Source: Actinotalea sp. | GTDB lineage: Bacteria; Actinomycetota; Actinomycetes; Actinomycetales; Cellulomonadaceae | Length of the DNA: 7,584 nt | Assembly: GCA_014360395.1 (NCBI GenBank) | Contig: JACIXM010000155.1 | Coordinates: 1 to 7,584, forward strand | Direction: 5' to 3' | Shown: one piece after another, positions 1 through 5,847 of the stretch | Numbering within the stretch: the stretch's first letter is position 1 | Layout of the letters: the number at the start of each line of letters is the position of its first letter | Made by a program: the position numbers and the translations under genes | The notes under the pieces: model-generated | What the model was told of the DNA's origin: nothing | The model's input: the letters and a program-made list of their open reading frames with translations, nothing else | Databases searched by the model: none

Positions 1-147
1 GGGGAGGTCCTCATGACCCTCCACACGGACACGCCGGAGCGGTTCGAGCGGGCCCGGGAGGCGCTCGTCGACGCCGTCACGGTCGCGCCGGAGGGGTCGC
101 GGCCGCCGGAGCGGCCGCTCGTCATCGACCGGATCGCCGAGGGCTGA
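1..147 (+). CDS. deoA: Thymidine / pyrimidine-nucleoside phosphorylase, C-terminal end (partial)
   Basis: Only the last 48 codons and the TGA stop are in the window; the gene enters from the left edge. The visible peptide contains GEVLMTLHTDTPERFERA, which matches the end of the C-terminal domain of pyrimidine-nucleoside phosphorylases, where a 'G..L..LHTD.P.RF..A...L..A' pattern is typical. The family cleaves thymidine or deoxyuridine with phosphate to give the free base and 2-deoxyribose-1-phosphate in the cytoplasm. The active-site domains lie outside the window, so catalytic competence cannot be judged. The context supports the call: add and deoC lie within 7 kb. The next gene starts 10 nt after this stop. 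Identification rests on a short tail and is therefore probable, not certain. Confidence 0.75.
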   Translation, partial: GEVLMTLHTDTPERFERAREALVDAVTVAPEGSRPPERPLVIDRIAEG

Positions 148-149
148 GG
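146..149 (+). promoter_or_regulatory. Ribosome binding site deciding the TTG start at 158
   Basis: GAGG overlaps the deoA stop codon (TGA, 145-147) and lies 8 nt before the TTG at 158. The reading frame has no other ATG, GTG or TTG between its upstream stop at 14-16 and this TTG, so the site supports this rare start and suggests translational coupling to deoA. Confidence 0.5.
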
Positions 150-157
150 CCGGCGGG

Positions 158-922
158 TTGCAGCTCTCGACGGCCCTGCGTCGCCTCGGCTGGGGCGGTG
201 CCGGGCCGTCGGCTCACCAGGGGCCGGCCGGCCCCGGGCCCGACGGCGCGTCCGGACTGGCGGAGCGCGCCCGCCGGCTCGCCCCCGACGCCCGCCAGCA
301 GGACGGCACGACGTGCGGCTCGGCGGTGCTGACGCTGCTGGCCGCGCTCGGTGACCCGCGGCTCGAGCACTGGCTCGCCACGGGGCGGCTGCTCGGGCCG
401 GCGCTCCCGCCGGAGCTGGCCGGCGCGCCGTCGTCGGCGCTCGAGGCGCTCGCCGACGCGCCCGCCGTGGCGCGGTTCCGGGCGGTGCACCGCGTGGTCA
501 CGCGCCGGACCTCCGCCGGGGCGCTGCTCGGCCTGCCGTGGCCCGGCGCCCTCGGGACCCCGCCGTGGGGCGCCGCGCGGGTCGCCCGGTTCCCGGGGGT
601 CCGGTGGACGCACCGCCCGCTCGACGACACCGGCCGTGCCGGCCTGGACGCGGAGCTGGCCCTCGTCCGGGCCTGGGTGCACGCCGGGGTGCCGGTCCCG
701 CTCTTCACCGGCGGGGACACCGCCCAGGGGCTCACCGCGGCCGTCCCGCGCCACGTCGTGCTGGCGGTGGGCGGCGACGACCGCGGACTGGACCTCTTCG
801 AGCCGAGCCGGGGCGCGGTCGTCCGCGCGGGGCTGGACGATCTCGGCGCCGGTGACCGTCCGCTGCCCGCGCTGGGCGGCTGGCGTCACCTGGTGTGGGT
901 CGTCGCACCCGTCCCGGCGTGA
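158..922 (+). CDS. Uncharacterised protein with papain-like/C39-like cysteine peptidase signature
   Basis: A 254-residue protein that I cannot assign to a named family. What is visible: QQDGTTCGSA at residues 47-56, with Gln47/Gln48 five to six residues before Cys53; this resembles the oxyanion-Gln plus nucleophile-Cys motif of papain-fold and C39-like peptidases. Near the C terminus, PRHVVLAVGG places His199 at the start of a hydrophobic strand, and LDLFEPSRG (212-219) puts an acidic residue where these folds carry the third catalytic residue; the protein ends in GGWRHLVWVVAP. The spacing Cys-146 residues-His-16 residues-Glu is compatible with a triad. There is no signal peptide or membrane segment, so it is probably cytoplasmic. 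The TTG start is the only conventional one upstream of Cys53. It lies 10 nt after deoA and is likely co-transcribed. Enzymatic activity is inference; it could be an inactive fold relative. Confidence 0.8.
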   Translation: MQLSTALRRLGWGGAGPSAHQGPAGPGPDGASGLAERARRLAPDARQQDGTTCGSAVLTLLAALGDPRLEHWLATGRLLGPALPPELAGAPSSALEALADAPAVARFRAVHRVVTRRTSAGALLGLPWPGALGTPPWGAARVARFPGVRWTHRPLDDTGRAGLDAELALVRAWVHAGVPVPLFTGGDTAQGLTAAVPRHVVLAVGGDDRGLDLFEPSRGAVVRAGLDDLGAGDRPLPALGGWRHLVWVVAPVPA

Positions 923-1023
923 GCGCCCGCGCTGGGGTCACCCGCGATGATCGTGATGGGCCCTCGTGCTCTGGCGGGTGGGCGGTCGCCGGGCAAGGAT
1001 GGTGCCGACCGACCGTCCCGAGT

Positions 1024-1029
1024 GAGAGG
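1024..1029 (+). promoter_or_regulatory. Ribosome binding site for the acidic small protein
   Basis: GAGAGG lies 7 nt before the ATG at 1037. It favours that start over the in-frame ATG at 947, which has no comparable site. An AAGGAT hexamer at 995-1000 could be a weak -10 element giving a roughly 30-nt leader, but I see no -35 partner. Confidence 0.6.
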
Positions 1030-1036
1030 CGAAGCG

Positions 1037-1414
1037 ATGAGCACGACACCCGGTGACAGCACGTGGGCCGACGCGGGTCTGGTCCCGCCGGACAGCTCTG
1101 AGCCGCAGGACCCCAGCCGCACGACCGCGCCCGTCGAGGCCGCCGACCAGCCGCGTGCCCCGAAGCCGGACCTGCGCGACGAGGGCGAGCCGGTCGACGT
1201 CGACGCGCTGCGGGACGAGCTGACCGGGCACCGGCCCCCGACCCTGCCCGAGGACGCGCCGGAGGCGGACGCCTGGGAGCAGGCGCAGGACGCCGACGGC
1301 GACGCGGACGGGGCCGCCCCGGAGGGCGTCGGTGAGCGGGAGGCGTCGGAGGCGGACGTCCTCGAGCAGGCGATCGAGGTGCCCGAGGACGAGCAGGAGT
1401 CCTACCGGGCGTGA
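1037..1414 (+). CDS. Small, strongly acidic hypothetical protein
   Basis: A 125-residue protein of unknown function, with 35 Asp/Glu against 8 Lys/Arg, and rich in Pro and Ala. It has no signal peptide, membrane segment or cysteine, and low-complexity composition suggests it is largely disordered. The C-terminal half carries two copies of an A[P/S]EADxxEQA motif (residues 74-83 and 103-112), the second followed by a PEDE run. Short acidic proteins with 'EAD.LEQ' C termini are, to my knowledge, common unnamed proteins in Actinobacteria, but no role is established for them that I can name. The start at 1037 is preferred because of the ribosome binding site. It lies 114 nt after the cysteine-peptidase-like gene and 72 nt before add. 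No function should be inferred from the neighbours alone. Confidence 0.8.
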   Translation: MSTTPGDSTWADAGLVPPDSSEPQDPSRTTAPVEAADQPRAPKPDLRDEGEPVDVDALRDELTGHRPPTLPEDAPEADAWEQAQDADGDADGAAPEGVGEREASEADVLEQAIEVPEDEQESYRA

Positions 1415-1430
1415 TCAGCGGGCCGCCGGA

Positions 1431-1454
1431 CCGCACGGGCCCGGGCCGGTGCGG
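1431..1454 (+). repeat. Short inverted repeat between acidic protein gene and add
   Basis: CCGCAC (1431-1436) and GTGCGG (1449-1454) can form a 6-bp stem with a 12-nt loop; within the loop region GGCCCGGGCC (1438-1447) is itself a perfect palindrome. It lies 17 nt after the stop of the acidic-protein gene and 20 nt before the add -10 element. There is no T tract. It may be a weak terminator or an operator for add, or chance structure in GC-rich DNA. Confidence 0.3.
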
Positions 1455-1473
1455 GGGATCCGTCCCGTCCCAC

Positions 1474-1479
1474 TAGCGT
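1474..1479 (+). promoter_or_regulatory. Candidate -10 element of a leaderless add promoter
   Basis: TAGCGT fits the actinobacterial -10 pattern TANNNT and ends 7 nt before the ATG at 1487, so transcription would begin at or within a nucleotide or two of the start codon. No purine-rich ribosome binding site precedes the ATG, as expected for a leaderless mRNA. No convincing -35 hexamer is visible. Confidence 0.6.
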
Positions 1480-1486
1480 GGGCACC

Positions 1487-2617
1487 ATGACCGCACAGCA
1501 GCCGCTGACGACCGAGATGCTCACCGCTCTGCCGAAGGTGCTGCTGCACGACCACCTCGACGGCGGTCTGCGGCCGTCGACGGTCCTCGACCTCGCCGAC
1601 GCCGTCGGCCACGAGCTGCCTGCCTCCGACGAGGCCGGGCTCGCCGACTGGTTCGCCGAGGCCGCGACGTCCGGCTCTCTCGAGAGGTACCTGGAGACGT
1701 TCCGGCACACCGTCGCCGTGACGCAGACCGCCGGGTCGCTGCGCCGGGTGGCGCGGGAGGCCGTGCTGGACCTCGCGGCCGACGGCGTCGTGCACGCCGA
1801 GCAGCGGTACGCCCCCGAGCTGCACGTGGCGGGCGGCCTGGAGCCGCAGGAGGTCGTCGACGCCGTCCGCGCGGGCCTGGAGGAGGGGACGGCCGAGGTG
1901 GCCGCGGCCGGCGGCCGCATCCGGGTGGTGCAGGTCCTCACGGCGATGCGGCAGTCCGACCAGAGCACGGCGGTGGCGCGGCTGGCCCTGGCGAACCGGG
2001 ACGCCGGGGTCGTCGCGCTGGACCTCGCCGGGCCCGAGGCGGGGCACCCGGTGGCGCGCCACGCGGCGGCGTTCCGGACCGTGCGCTATGCGAGCTTCCC
2101 GACCACGGTGCACGCGGGGGAGGGCGCCGGCGTGGACTCGATCGCGGAGGCCGTCCACCTGGCCGGCGCCACGCGCCTGGGGCACGGCGTCCGCGTCCTG
2201 GAGGACGTGCGCCTCGGCGAACGCACCGCGCAGGACCCGTGGGGCCTCGCCGGCGCGCGCCTGGGCCACCTGGCGCACTGGGTGCGGGACCAGCAGGTCC
2301 CGCTGGAGGTGTGCCCGACCTCGAACGTCCAGACGGGCGCGGCGCCGTCGATCGCCGAGCACCCGATCACGCCCCTGGCGCGGCTCGGCTTCGCGGTGAC
2401 GATCAACACCGACAACCGGCTCATGTCGCGCACCTCGATGACGCGCGAGTACGCCGAGCTCGTCGAGCACGCGGGCTGGGGGCTGGACGAGCTGCGCGAC
2501 GCCGCGCTCACCGCCGCCTGGAGCGCCTTCGTGCACCACGACGAGCGCGAGGAGCTCGTCGAGGACGTCCTGCGCCCGGCGTACGTGCCCCAGGGCTCCG
2601 GGCGCCACCGCGCCTGA
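1487..2617 (+). CDS. add: Adenosine deaminase
   Basis: A 376-residue cytoplasmic metalloenzyme of the amidohydrolase superfamily that hydrolyses adenosine and deoxyadenosine to inosine and deoxyinosine plus ammonia. Zinc ligands are visible in the expected order: His21 and His23 in LLHDHLDG, His209 in TTVHAGEG with catalytic Glu212, His233 in RLGHG, and Asp309 in TINTDNRL. The substrate loop CPTSNVQTG (276-284) is also present. Length is usual for bacterial adenosine deaminases. The residue after the zinc ligand Asp is Asn310, where animal and enterobacterial enzymes have a second Asp (TDDP); I recall this TDN form in other actinobacterial members. I chose ATG 1487 over the in-frame GTG at 1478 because the GTG lies inside the -10 element and the gene looks leaderless. 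It is transcribed convergently with the deoC operon and shares the inverted repeat downstream. Confidence 0.95.
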   Translation: MTAQQPLTTEMLTALPKVLLHDHLDGGLRPSTVLDLADAVGHELPASDEAGLADWFAEAATSGSLERYLETFRHTVAVTQTAGSLRRVAREAVLDLAADGVVHAEQRYAPELHVAGGLEPQEVVDAVRAGLEEGTAEVAAAGGRIRVVQVLTAMRQSDQSTAVARLALANRDAGVVALDLAGPEAGHPVARHAAAFRTVRYASFPTTVHAGEGAGVDSIAEAVHLAGATRLGHGVRVLEDVRLGERTAQDPWGLAGARLGHLAHWVRDQQVPLEVCPTSNVQTGAAPSIAEHPITPLARLGFAVTINTDNRLMSRTSMTREYAELVEHAGWGLDELRDAALTAAWSAFVHHDEREELVEDVLRPAYVPQGSGRHRA

Positions 2618-2644
2618 CGCGCCGCGCCGCTCTGCCTGCCTCGC

Positions 2645-2698
2645 CGGCAGATTCCGCGGTGTCGGCCCTCGGGTGGGCGTGATCCGCGGAATCTGCCG
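2645..2698. terminator. Perfect 15-bp inverted repeat between convergent genes, likely bidirectional terminator
   Basis: CGGCAGATTCCGCGG (2645-2659) and CCGCGGAATCTGCCG (2684-2698) are exact reverse complements around a 24-nt spacer. The structure starts 27 nt after the add stop and 33 nt after the stop of the last gene of the opposing operon, so it could end transcripts from both sides. No T tract follows on either strand, which is common for actinobacterial terminators but means the role is inferred from position. A dispersed genomic repeat is the main alternative. Confidence 0.65.
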
Positions 2699-2731
2699 TG
2701 CGGGAGGCGGACGGGGATGGGCGCGAGCCGG

Positions 2732-3613
2732 TCAGATGCCCTTGGGGTGCCAGACGGTCTTGGTCTCGGTGAACGCGAGGATCCGACGGGGGCCGTCCGG
2801 CGTGACGGTCCAGTCCGGCTCGCTCTCGCCCCCGGGACGGACGACGCGCTTGACCGTGTCCGCCGCGGTCGCCTCCAGCTCGGCCCAGGAGACGCCGTCG
2901 GCGCCCACGGTGCCGGTCAGGTCGACCGCGTTGACGTCCATGTGCCCCACCAGGTGCGGCGCGACCTCCGTGACGCGGCCGGTGAGGATGTTGACGACGC
3001 CCTTGGGGACGTCGGACGTCGCGAGCACCTCGGACAGCGTGATGGCCGGCAGCGGCCGGTCCGTGCTGCTCAGCACCACCGCGGTGTTCCCGGTGACCAG
3101 CACCGGTGCCAGCACGCTGACGAGCCCGAGCAACGAGGACCGCTGCGGCGCGACGACGCCGACGACGCCCGTGGGCTCCGGCACCGAGAGGTTGAAGTAC
3201 GGCCCCGCGACGGGGTTCGCGGCCCCGGCGACCTGCGCGACCTTGTCGGTCCACCCGGCGTACCAGACCCAGCGGTCCACGGCGGCGGAGACGACGGCCT
3301 CGGCCTCCTTGGCCCGCAGGCCCTCGCCCGCGGCGACCTCGGCGGCGAACTGGTCGCGGCGGCCCTCGAGCAGCTCGGCGACGCGGTAGAGGACCTGGCC
3401 GCGGTTGTACGCGGTGGCGCCGGCCCAGCCGGCCTGGGCCGCCCGGGCGGCCTTGACCGCGTCGCGGGCGTCCTTGCGCGAGGCCAGCGCCGCGTTCGCG
3501 AGGAAGCCGCCCTTGGCGTCGCGGACCTCGTACGTCCGCCCCGACTCGCTGCGCGGGAAGGCCCCGCCGATGAAGAGCTTGTACGTCTTGCGCACCTCGA
3601 GCCGAGTGCTCAC
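2732..3613 (-). CDS. Aldehyde dehydrogenase-like protein lacking catalytic residues (ALDH16 C-terminal-domain-like)
   Basis: A 293-residue protein homologous to the N-terminal, coenzyme-binding part of aldehyde dehydrogenases but about 190 residues shorter than an active enzyme. Recognisable parts are KLFIGGAFPRSESGRTYEV (12-30), the YAGWTDK helix region (118-124), GVVGVVAP (149-156) and KGVVNILTG (204-212). The Asn of the usual PWNFP motif is replaced (PQRSS, 156-160), the cofactor Lys of LKPAE is replaced (VLSSTD, 180-185), and the catalytic Glu and Cys segments are absent; after DLTG (231-234) the chain goes to a distinct tail ending AFTETKTVWHPKGI. It is therefore not expected to oxidise aldehydes itself. 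The GTG start overlaps the upstream dehydrogenase stop by 4 nt (GTGA) and has a strong ribosome binding site, so the two proteins are probably made together. It could be a structural partner of that enzyme. The ordered, intact frame argues against a decaying pseudogene. Confidence 0.9.
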   Translation of the reverse strand: MSTRLEVRKTYKLFIGGAFPRSESGRTYEVRDAKGGFLANAALASRKDARDAVKAARAAQAGWAGATAYNRGQVLYRVAELLEGRRDQFAAEVAAGEGLRAKEAEAVVSAAVDRWVWYAGWTDKVAQVAGAANPVAGPYFNLSVPEPTGVVGVVAPQRSSLLGLVSVLAPVLVTGNTAVVLSSTDRPLPAITLSEVLATSDVPKGVVNILTGRVTEVAPHLVGHMDVNAVDLTGTVGADGVSWAELEATAADTVKRVVRPGGESEPDWTVTPDGPRRILAFTETKTVWHPKGI

Positions 3614-5055
3614 AGTGCTCCCTCCTGGAGGTAGGCGGCCAGTCCGTGGCGGCCGCCCTCGCGGCCGTAGCCCGACTCCTTGTAGCCGCCGAAGGGGCTC
3701 GTGGGGTCGAAGCGGTTGAAGGTGTTGGCCCAGACCACGCCGGCCCGGAGCTGGTCGGCCATCCACAGGATGCGCGACCCCTTCTCGGTCCAGATGCCCG
3801 CGGAGAGCCCGTAGGGGGTGTTGTTCGCCTTCGCGACGGCCTCGGCCGGGGTGCGGAAGGTCAGCACCGACAGGACGGGGCCGAAGATCTCCTCCCGGGC
3901 GATGGTGTGCGCGGTGCTGACGTCGGTGAAGACCGTCGGGGCGAACCAGTAGCCGCGGTCCGGCAGCTCGCAGGGCGCGCTCCAGCGCGTCGCGCCCTCG
4001 ACGGCGCCGGTGTCGGTGATCCGGGTGATCCGCTCGAGCTGCTGGGCGGAGTTCACGGCGCCGACGTCCGTGTTCTTGTCCATCGGGTCCCCGACGCGCA
4101 GCGTCGACAGGCGGGCCTTGAGCCGCTCGACCACCTCCTGCGCGACGGACTCCTGGACGAGCAGCCGCGAGCCGGCGCAGCACACCTGGCCCTGGTTGAA
4201 GAAGATCCCGTTGACGATGCCCTCGATGGCCTGGTCGACCGGCGCGTCGTCGAAGATGATGTTCGCCGCCTTGCCGCCGAGCTCGAGGGTGAGGCTCTTG
4301 CGCGAGCCGGCGACCTCGCGGGCGATGCGCTTGCCGACCGGCGTCGAGCCGGTGAACGCGATCTTGTCGACGTCCGGGTGGTTGACGAGGAACGACCCCG
4401 TCTCCCGCGCCCCGGTGACGATGTTGACGACGCCCGGCGGGAGCTCGGCCTGGCGCAGCAGGTCCGCGAAGAGCAGCGCCGACAGGGGCGTCGTCTCGGC
4501 GGGCTTGAGCACGACCGTGTTGCCGGCGGCGAGAGCCGGGGCCACCTTCCACGCGAGCATGAGCAGCGGGAAGTTCCACGGGATGACCTGCGCGGCGACA
4601 CCGTGCGGGCGCGGGTCGCGGCCGAGGCCCGCGTGCTCGAGCTTGTCGGCCCACCCGGCGTAGTAGAAGAAGTGCGCCGCGGCGGTCGGGACGTCGACGT
4701 CGCGCGACTCGCGGATCGGCTTGCCGTTGTCCAGGGTCTCCAGGACCGCGAACTCCCGGGACCGCTCGGCCAGGAGCCGCGCGATGCGGAAGAGGTACTT
4801 GGCCCGCTCGGAGCCGGGCATCGGCCCCCAGACCTTGTCGTGGGCGCGGCGGGCGGCCCGGACGGCGCGGTCCACGTCGCTCTCGCCGCCGACGGCGACC
4901 TCGGTCAGGACCTCCTCCGTCGCCGGGTTGAGGGTCTTCAGGACGGCGCCGTCGGCGGCGTCGCCGAACTCGCCGTCGATGAACAGCCCGTAGGAGGAGG
5001 CGATGTCGACGACCGCGCGCGACTCGGGCGCGGGGGCGTACTCGAAGATGCTCAT
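3610..5055 (-). CDS. NAD(P)-dependent aldehyde dehydrogenase, full length and catalytically intact
   Basis: A 481-residue member of the aldehyde dehydrogenase superfamily, cytoplasmic, of the usual length. Catalytic and cofactor residues are all visible: Asn161 in IPWNFPL, Lys184 in VVLKPAE, Gly236 in AFTGST, the general base Glu258 in LTLELGGK, the nucleophile Cys292 in FNQGQVCCAGSR, and Glu389 in EEIFGPV; the C-terminal NRFDPTSPFGGYKESGYGRE is also typical. Overall style is that of the betaine-aldehyde/ALDH1-2-type enzymes. In this operon, the natural substrate would be acetaldehyde released by DeoC, oxidised to acetate; this is inference from context and the sequence does not prove substrate choice. 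The ATG at 5055 follows GAGGA with a 5-nt spacing, 18 nt after the regulator gene. The stop overlaps the next gene by 4 nt. Together with that gene it resembles the ALDH16 family split in two. Confidence 0.95.
   Translation of the reverse strand: MSIFEYAPAPESRAVVDIASSYGLFIDGEFGDAADGAVLKTLNPATEEVLTEVAVGGESDVDRAVRAARRAHDKVWGPMPGSERAKYLFRIARLLAERSREFAVLETLDNGKPIRESRDVDVPTAAAHFFYYAGWADKLEHAGLGRDPRPHGVAAQVIPWNFPLLMLAWKVAPALAAGNTVVLKPAETTPLSALLFADLLRQAELPPGVVNIVTGARETGSFLVNHPDVDKIAFTGSTPVGKRIAREVAGSRKSLTLELGGKAANIIFDDAPVDQAIEGIVNGIFFNQGQVCCAGSRLLVQESVAQEVVERLKARLSTLRVGDPMDKNTDVGAVNSAQQLERITRITDTGAVEGATRWSAPCELPDRGYWFAPTVFTDVSTAHTIAREEIFGPVLSVLTFRTPAEAVAKANNTPYGLSAGIWTEKGSRILWMADQLRAGVVWANTFNRFDPTSPFGGYKESGYGREGGRHGLAAYLQEGAL
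3618..3625 (-). promoter_or_regulatory. Strong ribosome binding site for the second ALDH-like gene
   Basis: GGAGGGAG on the minus strand lies inside the last codons of the upstream dehydrogenase; its GGAGG core is 7 nt before the GTG start at 3613. It fixes the start of the downstream gene, although that reading frame stays open far upstream. Confidence 0.75.
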
Positions 5056-5056
5056 G

Positions 5057-5076
5057 GTGGTCCTCAGTGGTCCTCA
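5057..5076 (-). repeat. Perfect 10-bp tandem duplication at the regulator-dehydrogenase junction
   Basis: On the minus strand TGAGGACCAC occurs twice with no spacing. The TGA of the first copy is the stop codon of the GntR-type gene; the second copy supplies the GAGGA ribosome binding site (5065-5061) of the dehydrogenase, 5 nt before its ATG. The first copy offers a second, more distant GAGGA. It looks like a recent slippage duplication of a stop-plus-ribosome-binding-site unit that spaced two formerly closer genes. Confidence 0.85.
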
Positions 5077-5847
5077 GCTGTGGGGTAGGGCGGGCTCGGG
5101 CGCCGTGGCGAGCCCGGCGTGGTCGATGGGGGCGGCGTCGAGGCCGCGCTCGACGTAGAGGTGGACGACGTCGCTGCGCAGGTGGATGACGGAGTACATG
5201 ACGGGGCGGCCGTCGTCGAGGGTGTGCACCTGGCTCAGCCGCAGGACCGGCTGCCCTGCGGCCATCCCCAGGCGCGCCGACGTCTCCGGCTCCGGCGCCA
5301 CCGCCTCGACCCGCGCGATCCCGGTCGTCACGGGACGCCCGTAAGTGGCGCTGAGCAGCTCGTAGACCGACCCGGTGTAGCCCTCGGGCCCGGCCGGCAG
5401 GTCGCGGTGCGGTGCGAGGTGGTCCGCACTCTCGAACGAGGGGACGCCGTCGGCGGTCCGGATCCGGCGCAGCACGCGGCACGCCGAGCCGGCCGGCAGC
5501 CCGAGGGCGTCCGCGACGGGGGCGGGCGGGACCTCGTCCGCGACGCTGACGCCGGTCGTCCCGGGGTCGTGGCCCGCGGCCCGGATGACCGCCGTCATCG
5601 AGAGGTTGGCGTCGAGGAACATCGTGAGGTCGACGTGGTCGGCCGACCGCACGAACGTCCCCCGGCCCTGCTCCCGGCTCAGCAGCCCCCGGTCCTGCAG
5701 GGTGCCGACGGCGGCCCGCACCGTCGTCCGGCTGACGCCGAACTCCGCGCACAGGTCCGGCTCGGTGGGCAGCTGCGAGCCCGGCGGGTACGTGCCGTCC
5801 AGGACGCGGCGCTCCAGCTCGCGCGCGACGCGGTGGGCGCGGGACAT
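5074..5847 (-). CDS. GntR-family transcriptional regulator, HutC/UTRA type
   Basis: A 257-residue DNA-binding regulator. The N terminus is a GntR winged helix: PPGSQLPTEPDLCAEFGVS (21-39), the recognition helix SRTTVRAAVGTLQDRGLL (39-56) and the wing EQGRGTFV (59-66). Residues from about 85 to 235 match the ligand-binding UTRA domain of the HutC subfamily, including GSVYELLSATYG (159-170), the PVLRL strand (200-204) and DGRPVMYSVIHLRSD (212-226). Such proteins usually repress their own operon until a sugar-phosphate or related small molecule binds. The gene lies inside the deoC operon, its ATG overlapping the deoC stop (TGATG); no good ribosome binding site is visible, so it is probably translated by reinitiation. 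It most likely controls the deoC promoter; the inducer could be a deoxyribose phosphate, which is inference. Confidence 0.92.
   Translation of the reverse strand: MSRAHRVARELERRVLDGTYPPGSQLPTEPDLCAEFGVSRTTVRAAVGTLQDRGLLSREQGRGTFVRSADHVDLTMFLDANLSMTAVIRAAGHDPGTTGVSVADEVPPAPVADALGLPAGSACRVLRRIRTADGVPSFESADHLAPHRDLPAGPEGYTGSVYELLSATYGRPVTTGIARVEAVAPEPETSARLGMAAGQPVLRLSQVHTLDDGRPVMYSVIHLRSDVVHLYVERGLDAAPIDHAGLATAPEPALPHS

Noticed and set aside
122..889. A 255-codon minus-strand open frame opposite the cysteine-peptidase-like gene
   Set aside because: Arg/Pro/Gly-rich shadow; the plus-strand reading has ordered hydrophobic strands, a Cys motif and a coupled ribosome binding site.
947..1036. In-frame ATG at 947 as start of the acidic protein
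   Set aside because: No ribosome binding site, and the added 30 residues are basic and unlike the rest; ATG 1037 has GAGAGG at 7 nt.
923..1036. Intergenic stretch of 114 nt searched for a terminator or small RNA
   Set aside because: No stem longer than a few base pairs with supporting sequence and no conserved RNA element recognised; only a weak AAGGAT -10-like hexamer is present.
1415..2608. A 397-codon open frame antisense to add
   Set aside because: Composition is Arg/Gly/Ala-rich with no domain features; the plus strand holds all adenosine deaminase motifs.
3646..5088. A 480-codon plus-strand open frame antisense to the dehydrogenase
   Set aside because: Shadow of the opposite-strand gene caused by high GC content; no recognisable motif.
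2732..5752. A continuous 1006-codon open frame on the minus strand covering both dehydrogenase genes and part of the regulator
   Set aside because: Only its last 293 codons look like protein; the rest is Arg/Pro/Gly-rich out-of-frame translation of the intact dehydrogenase and regulator genes. It is not a natural fusion of the two ALDH proteins, which lie in different frames.
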